A DNA stretch of 64,000 bases from positions 3,094,941-3,158,940 of the forward strand of contig NW_017962913.1 in assembly GCF_001661345.1 (NCBI RefSeq), read 5' to 3'. The notes under the pieces are model-generated. The model searched no databases. It was not told the DNA's origin and saw only the letters and a program-made list of their open reading frames with translations. This DNA is from Ascoidea rubescens DSM 1968 (lineage: Eukaryota > Ascomycota > Saccharomycetes > Ascoideales > Ascoideaceae). Shown in pieces: positions 52,176 through 62,257 of this stretch (position 1 is its first letter; every line of letters starts with the position of its first letter). The position numbers and the translations under genes were made by a program.

Positions 52176-52507
52176 CTTGGATGCTACTTTCAATAATTCC
52201 CTGTCTATTTCCACCACAGACTGGATGTTAAAGAATCTCTTCAGATATGATTTGAAAATTCAGTGAAAACTGTAATATCAGCTGATTAGTTCCCTTTTGA
52301 GTGGATCCCAAGTTAATATGCAGAGAAAAGCATGATCCAAACCTATGGTCTTTTTATTAACTGGCACTTGTATTCAAACAAATTATAAAATGCTCTATAT
52401 TCTTTACTATTTACAACACTCAAAATAACAGTATTCTTTGTATTATAGATTCATGTTTTTTTTGTTTTTTTTGTTGGTTTTTGTTTTTTATATTTACAAA
52501 CTTTTGT
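52176..52507. other. Intergenic MRPL38 / COX18
   Basis: Short spacer between two minus-strand genes; holds the MRPL38 promoter and the COX18 3' region. T-rich at 52450-52500. Nothing else seen. Confidence 0.5.
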
Positions 52508-53737
52508 TCAATTCTTTGTGAGATCAGCCAATTCTTTGCCATTTTGTTTTTGTTCAATGCTAAATTTTTCCAATTGAGAATCGATATCCAATTTTTCTTT
52601 ATTCACCAAGGGTAATATTTTTGAATCATTTATCATTTCTTGAAGCTTATTCAATTCATTATCATTAACTTTAAAGTTATTCGAGGTCCAATTACGATTG
52701 TAAGGCTGATATCTAATTGGTAAAAAATATTCTAAAAATATATTTTGTACCAATGAATAAATGTTAGAACATATCCAATACAAGACAATCAGAACTGGAG
52801 CATTGAAAGAAATACCAATCATGAATACAACCGAAAGTCTTGATATGTTTGTAATACTATCAAAAACTGTCAACCTTCTATTTGAAAGACTGTTTCTAAC
52901 ACCCAGAATTGAGTTTTGACCAGAACCATTATTGAAAACATATCTTGATAGCCATTCAATATTCGTGACCGAAATTAAGCCTAGAATAATTGGAAATACA
53001 CAATAAGGATCAGATAATGAATAGTCAGATATCCATAAAAACCCACCCTCATTGATTAAAGTTGGTTCAATTGAGACAAGATCAGTTGATCTAGACAAGA
53101 TATTTTTCCAGCCCGAAAGCTCACGAATAATAAGGGAAAGAGTTATCCATAGTGGGATTTGAATAGTTGGTAATATTAGATTTTTCCAATTTTGACATTT
53201 GTATTTTTTAAATAAGAATTTGGATCTTTTTCTTTTTTCGGTCAAAGCTAATAAAAGAATTTGTTCATAGGACACTAAATCCAGAGAAGTTTGAGGAATT
53301 AAATTTTTTTCACTTTTTTTTCTTCTCAGTAGCATTTCAGTGATCAATTTGTATTTGAAAACAGGAACCATTGAATTTATAACGGGTTTTAATTCATTTT
53401 GTTTTCTAAGTCGAATTCTATTTGAAATACTAAATGGCAAAGTGATAAAGGTTCTTAAGACAAAAGTTGAAGCAGGTATAAAAAGCCACCAGGGTAAACC
53501 ACTATATGCATGCAAGTTATTAAACGATTGAGTTAATACTGGGAGAACTTCGGCAAAAGATGTTATCAGAGTAAAATCTCTCTTATTTATCAGTTGAAAA
53601 CGATTATTATAGGGATATTTCGAGTTATTTATATTGTGGAGATGGTTTGGTGTTGCGGTTTGTTTAACGATATTTTTGGAAGATAGTGCAAATGTGCGAG
53701 TGTTTCCAAGTACATTTCTTCTAAATAAGATATTCAT
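52508..53737 (-). CDS. COX18: Mitochondrial membrane insertase Cox18 (Oxa2)
   Basis: YidC/Oxa1-family protein that exports the C-terminal domain of Cox2 across the inner membrane. 409 residues from the ATG at 53737; an upstream hydrophobic extension to a GTG is omitted. Seen: a basic presequence (MNILFRRNVLGNTRTFALSS), then the family core SGLPWWLFIPASTFVLRTFITLPFSISNRIRLRK, IQIPLWITLSLIIRELSGW, a membrane segment in PIILGLISVTNIEWLS, and RLSVVFMIGISFNAPVLIVLYWICSNIYSLVQN. That gives about four to five membrane segments. It is longer than S. cerevisiae Cox18 (316), mainly in a basic matrix loop and the C-terminal tail. Confidence 0.9.
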   Translation of the reverse strand: MNILFRRNVLGNTRTFALSSKNIVKQTATPNHLHNINNSKYPYNNRFQLINKRDFTLITSFAEVLPVLTQSFNNLHAYSGLPWWLFIPASTFVLRTFITLPFSISNRIRLRKQNELKPVINSMVPVFKYKLITEMLLRRKKSEKNLIPQTSLDLVSYEQILLLALTEKRKRSKFLFKKYKCQNWKNLILPTIQIPLWITLSLIIRELSGWKNILSRSTDLVSIEPTLINEGGFLWISDYSLSDPYCVFPIILGLISVTNIEWLSRYVFNNGSGQNSILGVRNSLSNRRLTVFDSITNISRLSVVFMIGISFNAPVLIVLYWICSNIYSLVQNIFLEYFLPIRYQPYNRNWTSNNFKVNDNELNKLQEMINDSKILPLVNKEKLDIDSQLEKFSIEQKQNGKELADLTKN

Positions 53738-54037
53738 TATCACGAAAACAACAATAATATTGATAATAATAACCAAAGTAATAAAAAAGAATCGATATTG
53801 AAATAAAAGAATAAACACCACTGCATGAGAGCGAGAGTAGAAAATTTATCTGACGAATGAAAATTGAAATTCAACTGAGATTTTACAAACCGATCACAGA
53901 GAAAAACGGGCTTTTAATGAGTATATTCAGCAAGAATATTTGTGGTATTTATTCTGAATATAGTTATGAGATATATACAATGAAAAATAATAAACATGAT
54001 AAACATGGCTAAATAATTTATAGATAATATTTAAATA
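53738..54037. other. Intergenic COX18 / MRPL10
   Basis: AT-rich spacer between two minus-strand genes, holding the COX18 promoter and MRPL10 3' region. No further structure seen. Confidence 0.5.
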
Positions 54038-54922
54038 TCATTGCATGCGAAGATACTGTTGTAAGTTTATTAGGTTTGATTTATGAGCAGCAATTGGCTT
54101 TGATTGAGCTTTAATCTCTTTAGCTTGACTTTCCAAAGCAGTTTTCTTTGTAGAGGCTGTAGATCTTGAAGTGCTTGCAGCACCTCTGACGAGTTTCAAA
54201 TAAGGATCGTTTTCTTTGATTAAATAGCCTCTGTTTTCCATATCACTATAGTAGTCTATATCCTTTTGTTTTGTTGGTCTTGGTGGTAAAGGCAATCGAC
54301 CGTATTTTTCTAAATATTTGTTGGGATTTAAATGAGATCTCAAATATGAAGGTGTGAAATATCTTGCAGTAAAATCTCCACCGCATTTTTCAATAGCTGC
54401 AACTGCGTCTTTTGAAGCTCTGTTGGCTTCTATTCTCAAGTTAGGAACTGAAAACTCTTCTTTGCCTCGACCGATGATTTTGATGCCAGCCCGAATAGAG
54501 GATGTGATCAAGCCAATTTGTTTCATTCCTCTCATATCCAAAACTTTATTATTTTCAAGGAAGGGGCTCAATCTTCCATCTAAATAGAAATGCTGAATTC
54601 TTTCAAGATTCAACTCATCGAGCTTTAGTTTATTGGTCTTGAAACCGATTTTTCGAAATAATCTTGTTATGGGAGTCTGACCACCTTCAAACCATGGCTG
54701 AACAGAACCTCTGGCCTTTTGACCCTTTTGACCTCTGGTGGAAGTCTTACCTCTTCCTGAACCAGGACCTCTACCCACTCTCTTAAACTTTCGAGTGGAG
54801 TTTTTAGAGGGCGTCAAATTGGACAAAAGTGACAACTTTCTGCTGGCCACAAAAAACCCCTTGATGCAAGACAGCACCTCAACAGGAACATACAAGCTGG
54901 ACGAGCTGATTAACGAAAACAT
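54038..54922 (-). CDS. MRPL10: Mitochondrial ribosomal protein uL15m (Mrpl10)
   Basis: 294 residues against about 322 in S. cerevisiae. After a presequence-like N terminus comes the uL15 core: RKFKRVGRGPGSGRGKTSTRGQKGQKAR, FEGGQTPITRLFRKIGF, GMKQIGLITSSIRAGIKIIGRG and EANRASKDAVAAIEKCGG. The C-terminal extension (about residues 205-294) includes LPLPPRPTKQKDIDYYSD, as in fungal mitochondrial L15. Head-to-head with the gene at 55174 over 251 bp, which includes CACGTG at 55034-55039. Confidence 0.95.
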   Translation of the reverse strand: MFSLISSSSLYVPVEVLSCIKGFFVASRKLSLLSNLTPSKNSTRKFKRVGRGPGSGRGKTSTRGQKGQKARGSVQPWFEGGQTPITRLFRKIGFKTNKLKLDELNLERIQHFYLDGRLSPFLENNKVLDMRGMKQIGLITSSIRAGIKIIGRGKEEFSVPNLRIEANRASKDAVAAIEKCGGDFTARYFTPSYLRSHLNPNKYLEKYGRLPLPPRPTKQKDIDYYSDMENRGYLIKENDPYLKLVRGAASTSRSTASTKKTALESQAKEIKAQSKPIAAHKSNLINLQQYLRMQ

Positions 54923-55173
54923 TGCTGCTTTTCCCTCTTTTTTTCTTCTTTCTCTTCCTCTTTTGCTGCTCCAACTGTGTCTTTCTTGTCTCTAAGCGAC
55001 AAAAGCTCTAAAAAGCTCAAATCACGCTATATGCACGTGATATATTGAATATTGAAGACAATATTTGTCGGCGCTTAATTTTCGATTATAATCTCAACCA
55101 TCTCAATTATTTCCATTATTTCAATTATTTCAATTATTTCAATCATCAACGTCCTAAGATCAGCTCAATAGCA
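54923..55173. promoter_or_regulatory. Bidirectional promoter MRPL10 / unknown membrane protein
   Basis: Contains CACGTG at 55034-55039 and, next to the rightward gene, a 9-bp repeat (caattattt, about 4.5 copies, 55104-55144) that probably lies in its 5' UTR. Confidence 0.5.
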
Positions 55174-57102
55174 ATGGACTGGGACCTCATTGCAGTGGTA
55201 TTGATGTTAGCATGTCTAATTGATCAAACACTTCCTTTTGATCTTCACAAGCCCGCCTCTCATTATTTTCTCAGGTATTTGCTGTTGTTGGTGTTTGACT
55301 GTGTCTTGTACCATGCTATGAAATATTTTGATATCAAAAAAGCATTTCTAGAAGCACTTAAATCAATTGGTTTGAATGCTGCCAAATCTCAAGCTTTTTC
55401 TTTACTTTCCTCTTCAATGCGTGATTATGTTTCCGAGACAACTTCATCCCTTTCTGTATTATCCAATTTCCAAATATTTAGGCCTGAAACCGATGAGGAG
55501 TGTTTTAAAAACGTTGGAAAATATGATTTATATAAAGGCTTTACTTCTTTTGAAAAGAAAATGTGGAACGCTCTTGACGATAAACCCATCTTAATTGACA
55601 TAGATAATCAATCTTTAATTCAAAAAATCAAATTGGACACAAATTATAATATAAATTCCGATCAAAGATCTATTTATCTTGAAAAAAAATTAAAAAATTT
55701 GGCTCTTCCATCCAATAAAACCATTGGTTTTCACAAAATGATGACTCGATGCGACTCACTTTTAAATTTTCATTCAAAATTTTGTAATTATAATGGCGAT
55801 TACATCTTATCAACTTTATCTTATTATTCAACAATGTCTGGATTTTACTATCTAGATTACAATTATGGCGATTTCATTACTCCCTTAATCATTACTGAAT
55901 TATACAAATCTAAAAAATTTGCTCGTTATCATTCTTATAGACTTATCACCAACGTTATTCAAGAAATCTTTACTGAATGTATGACAATGACTGAAGAAGA
56001 CGATAAAACCACGTTCAAGTTTAATTTGGACAATTTTAATCCAAATAATAATAATAATAATAATAGTCAGAATAAAAAATACATCATTAATGTTACTATT
56101 AATTTAACTTTTCAAAAGATTGATTTTGATTCCCCACAAAATTATCCCAATTGTATTCAACTCGTTAATGATGATAAAGATGAAGATATCAACGATCATA
56201 ATAAAAATAGTATTGATCAGAAGGAAAGTATCAAAAATTACGCTTCTAAACTTGCTGAAAATAATAATCCGGTTTTTGACTTTCTCATTGCCACACCCGT
56301 TGATTTAAACAAAATTAAAAATAAAATTACAATCAATTATTCAGTGAATGGCTTGAAATCTTTTAATGACGTGATTAAAAATTCCTTTCCAATAATCCAA
56401 TCAAATATTTTAAACAAAATTGATACCACTATGTTAATTGATCCCAGAATATTTCAATCAAAACCAAAAGCAGACTGTTTTTCTCTTTATAAATCTGCTA
56501 GCAATATTGAACCTTTTAAAATGTTATCTTATTTTACTTTAAGAAAAAAATTAGATCTTAAAACTAATGTGTATAAAGTAATTTGCGACAATTATCAATC
56601 AATATTTAATCTATCAAAACCAATTATAACTCACGAAAAAAATCAAGACCTTATTCCAATTAACTCAATGGATTGTTGGTTCGATTTGAAAGTATACTAT
56701 AACATTTCTCAAAATATTCAAATTAATCCTCTTTTTTACAAAAATTATAAATCAATTCTCAATTATATTTCTCTATTCACTGAACACATTAAAAATAACT
56801 ATCAAAAGTTTAACAATTATGAATTAGATTTGATTCATGAAGATTTAGGAGGCTATTCATGGTTAAGTTGTTTTTCAAAACACTATTTTAAACCCCACTT
56901 GTTCCTTTGCAAACATAAAATTCCAAAATCTCAATTATATCAACTCATTTTAGGTATGACTTCAAGGCTCAATCTGAAAGATACGAAAGAACTTTGTAAT
57001 AGAAATGTTTACATCGTTGATAATCGCATTATTTATAATCTCAGATCTTCTTCAGATGTTTTGTGTGTTCCTGTTTTGGAAAACGATGGATTAATTGGAT
57101 GA
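55174..57102 (+). CDS. Unrecognised protein with N-terminal membrane segments
   Basis: 642 residues from the ATG at 55174; 43 further codons to a TTG encode a repetitive NYFHYFNYFN stretch that is probably untranslated. I do not recognise a family. Seen: a hydrophobic segment at residues 5-20 (LIAVVLMLACLI), a second near 33-50 (FLRYLLLLVFDCVLYH), then a mostly soluble region with the blocks TIGFHKMMTRCDSLLNFHSKFCNYNGDY, DFLIATPVDLNKI, TMLIDPRIFQSKPKADCF, LIHEDLGGYSWLSCFSKHYFKPHLFLC and RNVYIVDNRIIYNLR. A short Asn run sits at 56044-56065. The conserved-looking Cys/His/Trp blocks suggest a folded domain anchored at the N terminus. The frame is intact over 1.9 kb, so it is a real gene. Confidence 0.75.
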   Translation: MDWDLIAVVLMLACLIDQTLPFDLHKPASHYFLRYLLLLVFDCVLYHAMKYFDIKKAFLEALKSIGLNAAKSQAFSLLSSSMRDYVSETTSSLSVLSNFQIFRPETDEECFKNVGKYDLYKGFTSFEKKMWNALDDKPILIDIDNQSLIQKIKLDTNYNINSDQRSIYLEKKLKNLALPSNKTIGFHKMMTRCDSLLNFHSKFCNYNGDYILSTLSYYSTMSGFYYLDYNYGDFITPLIITELYKSKKFARYHSYRLITNVIQEIFTECMTMTEEDDKTTFKFNLDNFNPNNNNNNNSQNKKYIINVTINLTFQKIDFDSPQNYPNCIQLVNDDKDEDINDHNKNSIDQKESIKNYASKLAENNNPVFDFLIATPVDLNKIKNKITINYSVNGLKSFNDVIKNSFPIIQSNILNKIDTTMLIDPRIFQSKPKADCFSLYKSASNIEPFKMLSYFTLRKKLDLKTNVYKVICDNYQSIFNLSKPIITHEKNQDLIPINSMDCWFDLKVYYNISQNIQINPLFYKNYKSILNYISLFTEHIKNNYQKFNNYELDLIHEDLGGYSWLSCFSKHYFKPHLFLCKHKIPKSQLYQLILGMTSRLNLKDTKELCNRNVYIVDNRIIYNLRSSSDVLCVPVLENDGLIG

Positions 57103-57417
57103 GAATAATTTTAATTCTTTGATTTTTTTTTCCTTTTTTGATTTTTTTTTTCTTTTTACTTTTTTTCTTTTATGAATTTTGCATTTTAACCATTTCAACC
57201 ATTTCAATTTGCTTTATTTTATTGTTATACATATATTCCCTTTGCTTATTTTCCTTTGCTCATTTCTCTTTTTAACAATTTCAAAAAATACAAATATAAA
57301 CTTAAAATAAAAAAATAAAAAAATAAAAGAGATTTATTCAGCAGAGTATAGAATAGTAAGGAGTTAGATAAAAGAATATGTGTAAAATAATGTTAAATTA
57401 AAGGATTGTGAAAAAAA
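57103..57417. other. Convergent intergenic to ERG1
   Basis: T-rich homopolymer runs, then A-rich AAATAAAA runs near 57301-57330 that may serve 3'-end formation. No gene. Confidence 0.5.
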
Positions 57418-58896
57418 TTATGAGACCAATTCAACCCATAAATAAGGGACAAATACTACAATTGCAGTATAAAAAGTTAAAATAGCTTCGAATAAAGCGA
57501 TGGGAAAACCAAATAAACCTCTTTGTTTAAAATTGCAAATGACAGAATAAATGGCAACAGAAAAAAAGTGTTTGAATAATAAAAAGGGTTTTGGAAGCAA
57601 ACCTGATAATAAGCCCATAGGTATTTCAACACATTCATTACCACAAAGAAAATAATTAAAACAACCATTTTGCAAAATTTGTAAATATTTTGAATCAGCT
57701 TGAAATAAAGCATACAATGCTATAGACAAGACATTGATTACAGAATCAAGAGATTTTCTTTGGTAATGGAAATCTTGGATTGAATCCAAAACAATTGATT
57801 TATCTTCAAAGGAAGGAATTTTTTCAGGAGAGAGGATTTTGCAAATCAAAGCAACATCGCTGAGGCCAACAGTCATACCACCGCCAGTTAGAGGATGTCT
57901 CATGTTCAAAGCATCACCGATTAATAAACAACCGGGGACGTCGTTTCTCTTTGCAGGTAGATAGGAATTTGGCATGATTCTTATTCTCGAGGTTTTTAAA
58001 GCGTGTCTGAAAGAAGGTTGTGTTTCTTTGGGTAAGGAAGATAATACAGTAGCATTCAAGTAGGATTGAAACTCTGGATCATTGATAGAAGGTAGTTTTG
58101 TAGAGCGATAGGCACATAATATTCTTGTTGATGTTGGGGATATTTGGTAGATTAGAATTGGAGCATGTTTGCCCAATATAACATGGCCATGATTTGGAGC
58201 TGGTAATTTTGCATTTTCAAGGGTCAAGGCCACAAAGTGAGAGGAAACAGTTGGAATATTGTTTGGATCTAAGATTTTTCTAAATTTTGAAAAGATACCA
58301 TCAGATATACAAGTTAAATGAGAGAAATATTTTCTATTGTCGGAAGTTTTAACGCCAATTACTTCGCCAAAGTCATTTTTTAGGATTTCAGTTACACAGG
58401 ATTGTAAACAAGTTATATTTTTTTCTGATTTGCAAAAGGATCTTAAATTTGATATGAATTTTCCATGATGAAAAGCAACACCCTTTTCTCTTTCACAATT
58501 TGAAAAGAAAACAGAATCTAGAGTTTTGTCGGTTAATAGGGATTTGTAATTATCGAAATTCTGAGATGTATTATTTCTTATGATTTCTGAAGTAACTGGG
58601 ACTTCTGATTTATAGGGATATTTTAATGTGACAAATCTGTTGTAGAAGGATATGAAGTAGCCATCAACATGAATTGCATCGATGTTGTTAACAGCTTGTA
58701 TTAATTTCAACGATTTCAAAGCTCTGAGGCCTGCAGGTTGCAATAATTCACCGACGATTCTATCTGGCTCAGCCCAATCTCTTTCGATCAACAAAACTTT
58801 TCGACCGGATCTTGCCAATGATGTAGCTAAAGCTGAACCAACGACACCAGCGCCAATCACAATAACTTCAAAATCGACAGGAGTTATATCTTTCAT
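57418..58896 (-). CDS. ERG1: Squalene epoxidase (squalene monooxygenase)
   Basis: FAD enzyme converting squalene to 2,3-oxidosqualene in the ergosterol pathway, in the ER and lipid droplets; target of allylamine antifungals. 492 residues against 496 in S. cerevisiae. Seen: the FAD dinucleotide fold VIVIGAGVVGSALATSLARSG (about 11-31) and VLLIERD; GELLQPAGLRALKSL; the region CISDGIFSKFRK; the second FAD motif GCLLIGDALNMRHPLTGGGM; the C-terminal hydrophobic membrane region from about 430. All hallmark motifs are intact, so it should be active. Upstream DNA includes CACGTG at 59310-59315 and 59522-59527. Confidence 0.97.
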   Translation of the reverse strand: MKDITPVDFEVIVIGAGVVGSALATSLARSGRKVLLIERDWAEPDRIVGELLQPAGLRALKSLKLIQAVNNIDAIHVDGYFISFYNRFVTLKYPYKSEVPVTSEIIRNNTSQNFDNYKSLLTDKTLDSVFFSNCEREKGVAFHHGKFISNLRSFCKSEKNITCLQSCVTEILKNDFGEVIGVKTSDNRKYFSHLTCISDGIFSKFRKILDPNNIPTVSSHFVALTLENAKLPAPNHGHVILGKHAPILIYQISPTSTRILCAYRSTKLPSINDPEFQSYLNATVLSSLPKETQPSFRHALKTSRIRIMPNSYLPAKRNDVPGCLLIGDALNMRHPLTGGGMTVGLSDVALICKILSPEKIPSFEDKSIVLDSIQDFHYQRKSLDSVINVLSIALYALFQADSKYLQILQNGCFNYFLCGNECVEIPMGLLSGLLPKPFLLFKHFFSVAIYSVICNFKQRGLFGFPIALFEAILTFYTAIVVFVPYLWVELVS

Positions 58897-59309
58897 TTTA
58901 TTTATTTATTTATTTATTTACTGGTTTATTGATGTAATTATTATTCTTTTGTGGTGTTATTAAACCAAACAAGCTGAGGTGAAACGGGCTAAAGTCGAGA
59001 AATTTGCAGATTAAAAAATAAAAATTATTGATATGATAATGGCTGAGATGATGGAAGAGCAGTAGAGAGAAAAAAAACGAAAGTGACAGCGTCAAGAGAA
59101 GGAAGAGTGATGAATGAAAGCCCTCGAATCCCAGGGCAAATTAAAAGCCGGCAAATTATAATATAAAAAGAAATGCAGAAATATGAAAAAATATAAATCT
59201 AGAAATATGGAGAAGTGAAGAGGAAATATATATCGAGATCCAAGAAGGTTATCACTTGAAGCGTCTCGTTTGAGGTCGTATAAAAACTCGAAAAATAGGC
59301 AACGGTGGT

Positions 59310-59527
59310 CACGTGCACTGTGCGTCGATCGAACCACTTTGAAGGAAAATGAGCAGGAGAGAGCTGAAGCTGGAGTAGAGGAATGGGCGCAAAGGTACGA
59401 AAGAGCACGTTCTTCTCCGCCGGCTGGAACTAGAGCTTTTCTGCACCAGCTTCTCCAAAACCACCTTGCGAAGCAGCGGCAGATCGTAGTCCGAAAAAAG
59501 CATGACTACTAGACAAATCATCACGTG
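59310..59527. promoter_or_regulatory. Two CACGTG sites in the ERG1 upstream island
   Basis: CACGTG at 59310-59315 and 59522-59527, 414 and 626 bp before ERG1. The Cbf1-type core; function inferred. Confidence 0.35.
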
Positions 59528-60743
59528 ATAAGACCGGAATTGGAATCAAGCACACAACTGTGGTTTTGCAGGCGTTTCTTCTGGAGCTTCTTCAACACAG
59601 ACACAAAGGTTGGTGAAAGTGTTGCCGGATGGTGCTGAACAGTGGCTCGAACAGCAGCAAGGCCTTTGAGGTTGCACAGTGCTAAACAAGGACAGAGACC
59701 AAGATGCTTCTATTATCAGCACACTCACCGAATCCGCTGATAATGGTATCGATGATTTGCATCATTTGGGTTGCATCTCACTGATGAAAGAAATTTAACG
59801 TTTCAGAGCAATAAAAGAACAACTGGGCACTCCCAGAATATCAGAATAGAATATCAGAATTTTTCTTCATGAACGACAAAAGGAAAAGAAATTTGCAATT
59901 TCCTTTTTGAGCAAGAGTCCCCTTTGGATGGTCTTCTCAAATTCCATCACCAATAACAAATTCTGCAATCTTCTGGAAACCACAAGGCTGTTGATGGTAA
60001 CAATATAAATAAATTCCTTCATTTAAATATATCAAGATATACTCAAGCTCAAGTTTATACAAAAAAAAATATTTCTTTGCTTCTTTTACTGACTAATTGG
60101 ACTATCTTTACTTTTCACGATCATCGATCAGTCAAATTGTTAATCAGTGTATTTTTATTGTTAAACTTATTACCTAGCTTTATATCTGTTCACGAGATTT
60201 CCAGCTATTTCATACAAATTCGTAATAATTGGTTCCTCAAAACTACAACTCTATCATTATTCTGGAAAAAGCACAGTTGAAATAGTGAGGTTTTAAACTT
60301 TATTATAACAATATTAACATGGAAAAACCACTCTTTATATCTTAAACATGTCAAACTTTTTGCAACCTCGATTTATTTATCCTCTGAGTTCTTGATTTTT
60401 CCTCATCATCTAATTTAGTCAGTATCTTGATTGTTTTGCAAAACCTAATTCTATTGACATCTAAACAAAAGGAGATATATCTCCCGAGCTCTGCTCAATT
60501 AAGAAACTATTTCCTTGTTCAACATACTTTCTATTCAATTATTTTTTCAATTCCACTAATTAATTATCTAATTTATTTCACACACTACTTAAGAACCTAT
60601 CATTTTTATAGGAAACTGTCTACTGGTGCTTTTCCTTGAAATGGCATTAAATCCTTTTGAAAATCTCATTGACACATTTATTGACTAAGAGTTTAAATAA
60701 CTTTTTTATTCTTTTCAAATCACACCTTATCCAGAACAAAAAT

Positions 60744-60818
60744 CTTTAATCAATTTTTAATCAATTTTCAATCAATCATTAATCAATTTTTAATCAATTT
60801 TTAATCAATCATTAATCA
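60744..60818. repeat. Imperfect repeat of AATCAATTTTT
   Basis: About seven units alternating aatcaattttt and the shorter aatcaatcatt, in AT-rich non-coding DNA. Confidence 0.75.
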
Positions 60819-61141
60819 CAAATATTTTTTAATAAATTATTTGCTGCTTTTTTTTACATTAATTATTGAAATAATGAATATTTGAACAAAAAAACTCTTT
60901 TCTAATAGATCCCAATAAAAAATATTTGCTCAATTTCAATCTTATTAAGTAGTTTTAGCAATAAAGAACAGCATCTAATCATCTCAAATATTATCACCAC
61001 TAATCTTGCTTTTGGTAAAAATTGGACAAATTCTAAAATTATTAAGCTAATCAATCTGAAAATAAAGTAACAAAATGAATAGCTCTTTTAAAAGATATTT
61101 TTCAATTTTTCAAACAGTTTTATTATCAAAAACTTGTGGAA

Positions 61142-61180
61142 ATTTGATTTTATTTGATTTTATTTGATTTTATTTGATTT
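61142..61180. repeat. 10-bp tandem repeat (tatttgattt, four copies)
   Basis: Four nearly perfect head-to-tail copies. No coding context. Confidence 0.85.
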
Positions 61181-61582
61181 CATTTTATTTTCCTTTCTCT
61201 TTTTTCTAAAGAAGTCAATTACTAATAATTATATTATTCACACAAAATAAAAAGTACAATTTTGAGCCATTTCTAAACTGTATCACCTATTTTGTTTTCT
61301 ATTCATGAGTTGAAGAAAAAAAAGAAAAAATAACTTTTTGCTTGAATTATTTTTGTTGGTTCACCACCCACTTTCCTATTTAACTAAAATGATTTAGTTT
61401 AAACTGTGAAATGACTTTTGGTTGGCATAAGATAAAAGTATGACTGCTTATGATGGTTTTTGGGCACATAAGAATAAGTTTTTCGGAAATTTTTTTTTTT
61501 GAAATTTTTCTGTTTTGGTTAAATTTTTAAAATTCGGGATTTCTTGGAGTGAATTAGACGACACTGTGTTTTTCCTTTTTTT

Positions 61583-61616
61583 GTTTTTTTGTTTTTTTGT
61601 TTTTTTGTTTTTTTTT
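61583..61616. repeat. 8-bp tandem repeat (gttttttt, four copies)
   Basis: Four perfect copies in a T-rich stretch. Confidence 0.85.
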
Positions 61617-62212
61617 CAATTATTTTTGATTCATAAAGGATTTTGTGCCAACTTTTAGGGTAGAGGAATTTTTTTGTCAAGCGATTTCTTGCTTGATAAG
61701 ATAATACCAAATTATAAAGTTATAAAGTTATAAAGTTACAGATTTCTAAAATTTTCGTGATCAAAAAAGGGCAAGAAACGTTTTTAGTGAAAATATTGAT
61801 ATTGAAAGGATTGGAATTATTTTTAAATTATCCATAAAGATGATTGGAAGTATTAAAAGCAAAAAAATGGGCTTATAAGGAAGAAAGTTAAGTGTTTTAT
61901 TCACGTTTTTTTGAAAAAAAGAAAAGTAACCAAGAGAGAGAGAGAGAAAAACAGCCGGATATTCAAAATTTTTAAGACTCAAGATACCTGTTGACTCATT
62001 TTTTAAATAGTTGAATTAAGTTTCAAGAAATGAATTAGGAGATGTGCAGAGAATCAGATACTAAGTGGTTGAATTGATGGGTTATTTTTGATTTAGTATT
62101 GGTGGGGACTATTCTGCCCCAAAATATGAGTTGGTTTTGGTATCTAGTATGATAAGATGATAGTAGAGTGGTATAGTAATATTATTATGTAATAATTATA
62201 ATAATTGTAATA

Positions 62213-62257
62213 ATATGAAAATATGAAAATATGAAAATATGAAAATATGAAAATATA
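62213..62257. repeat. 8-bp tandem repeat (atatgaaa, 5.5 copies)
   Basis: Five perfect copies and a partial one in AT-rich non-coding DNA. A shorter neighbour, tataaagt in three copies, lies at 61713-61736. Confidence 0.85.
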
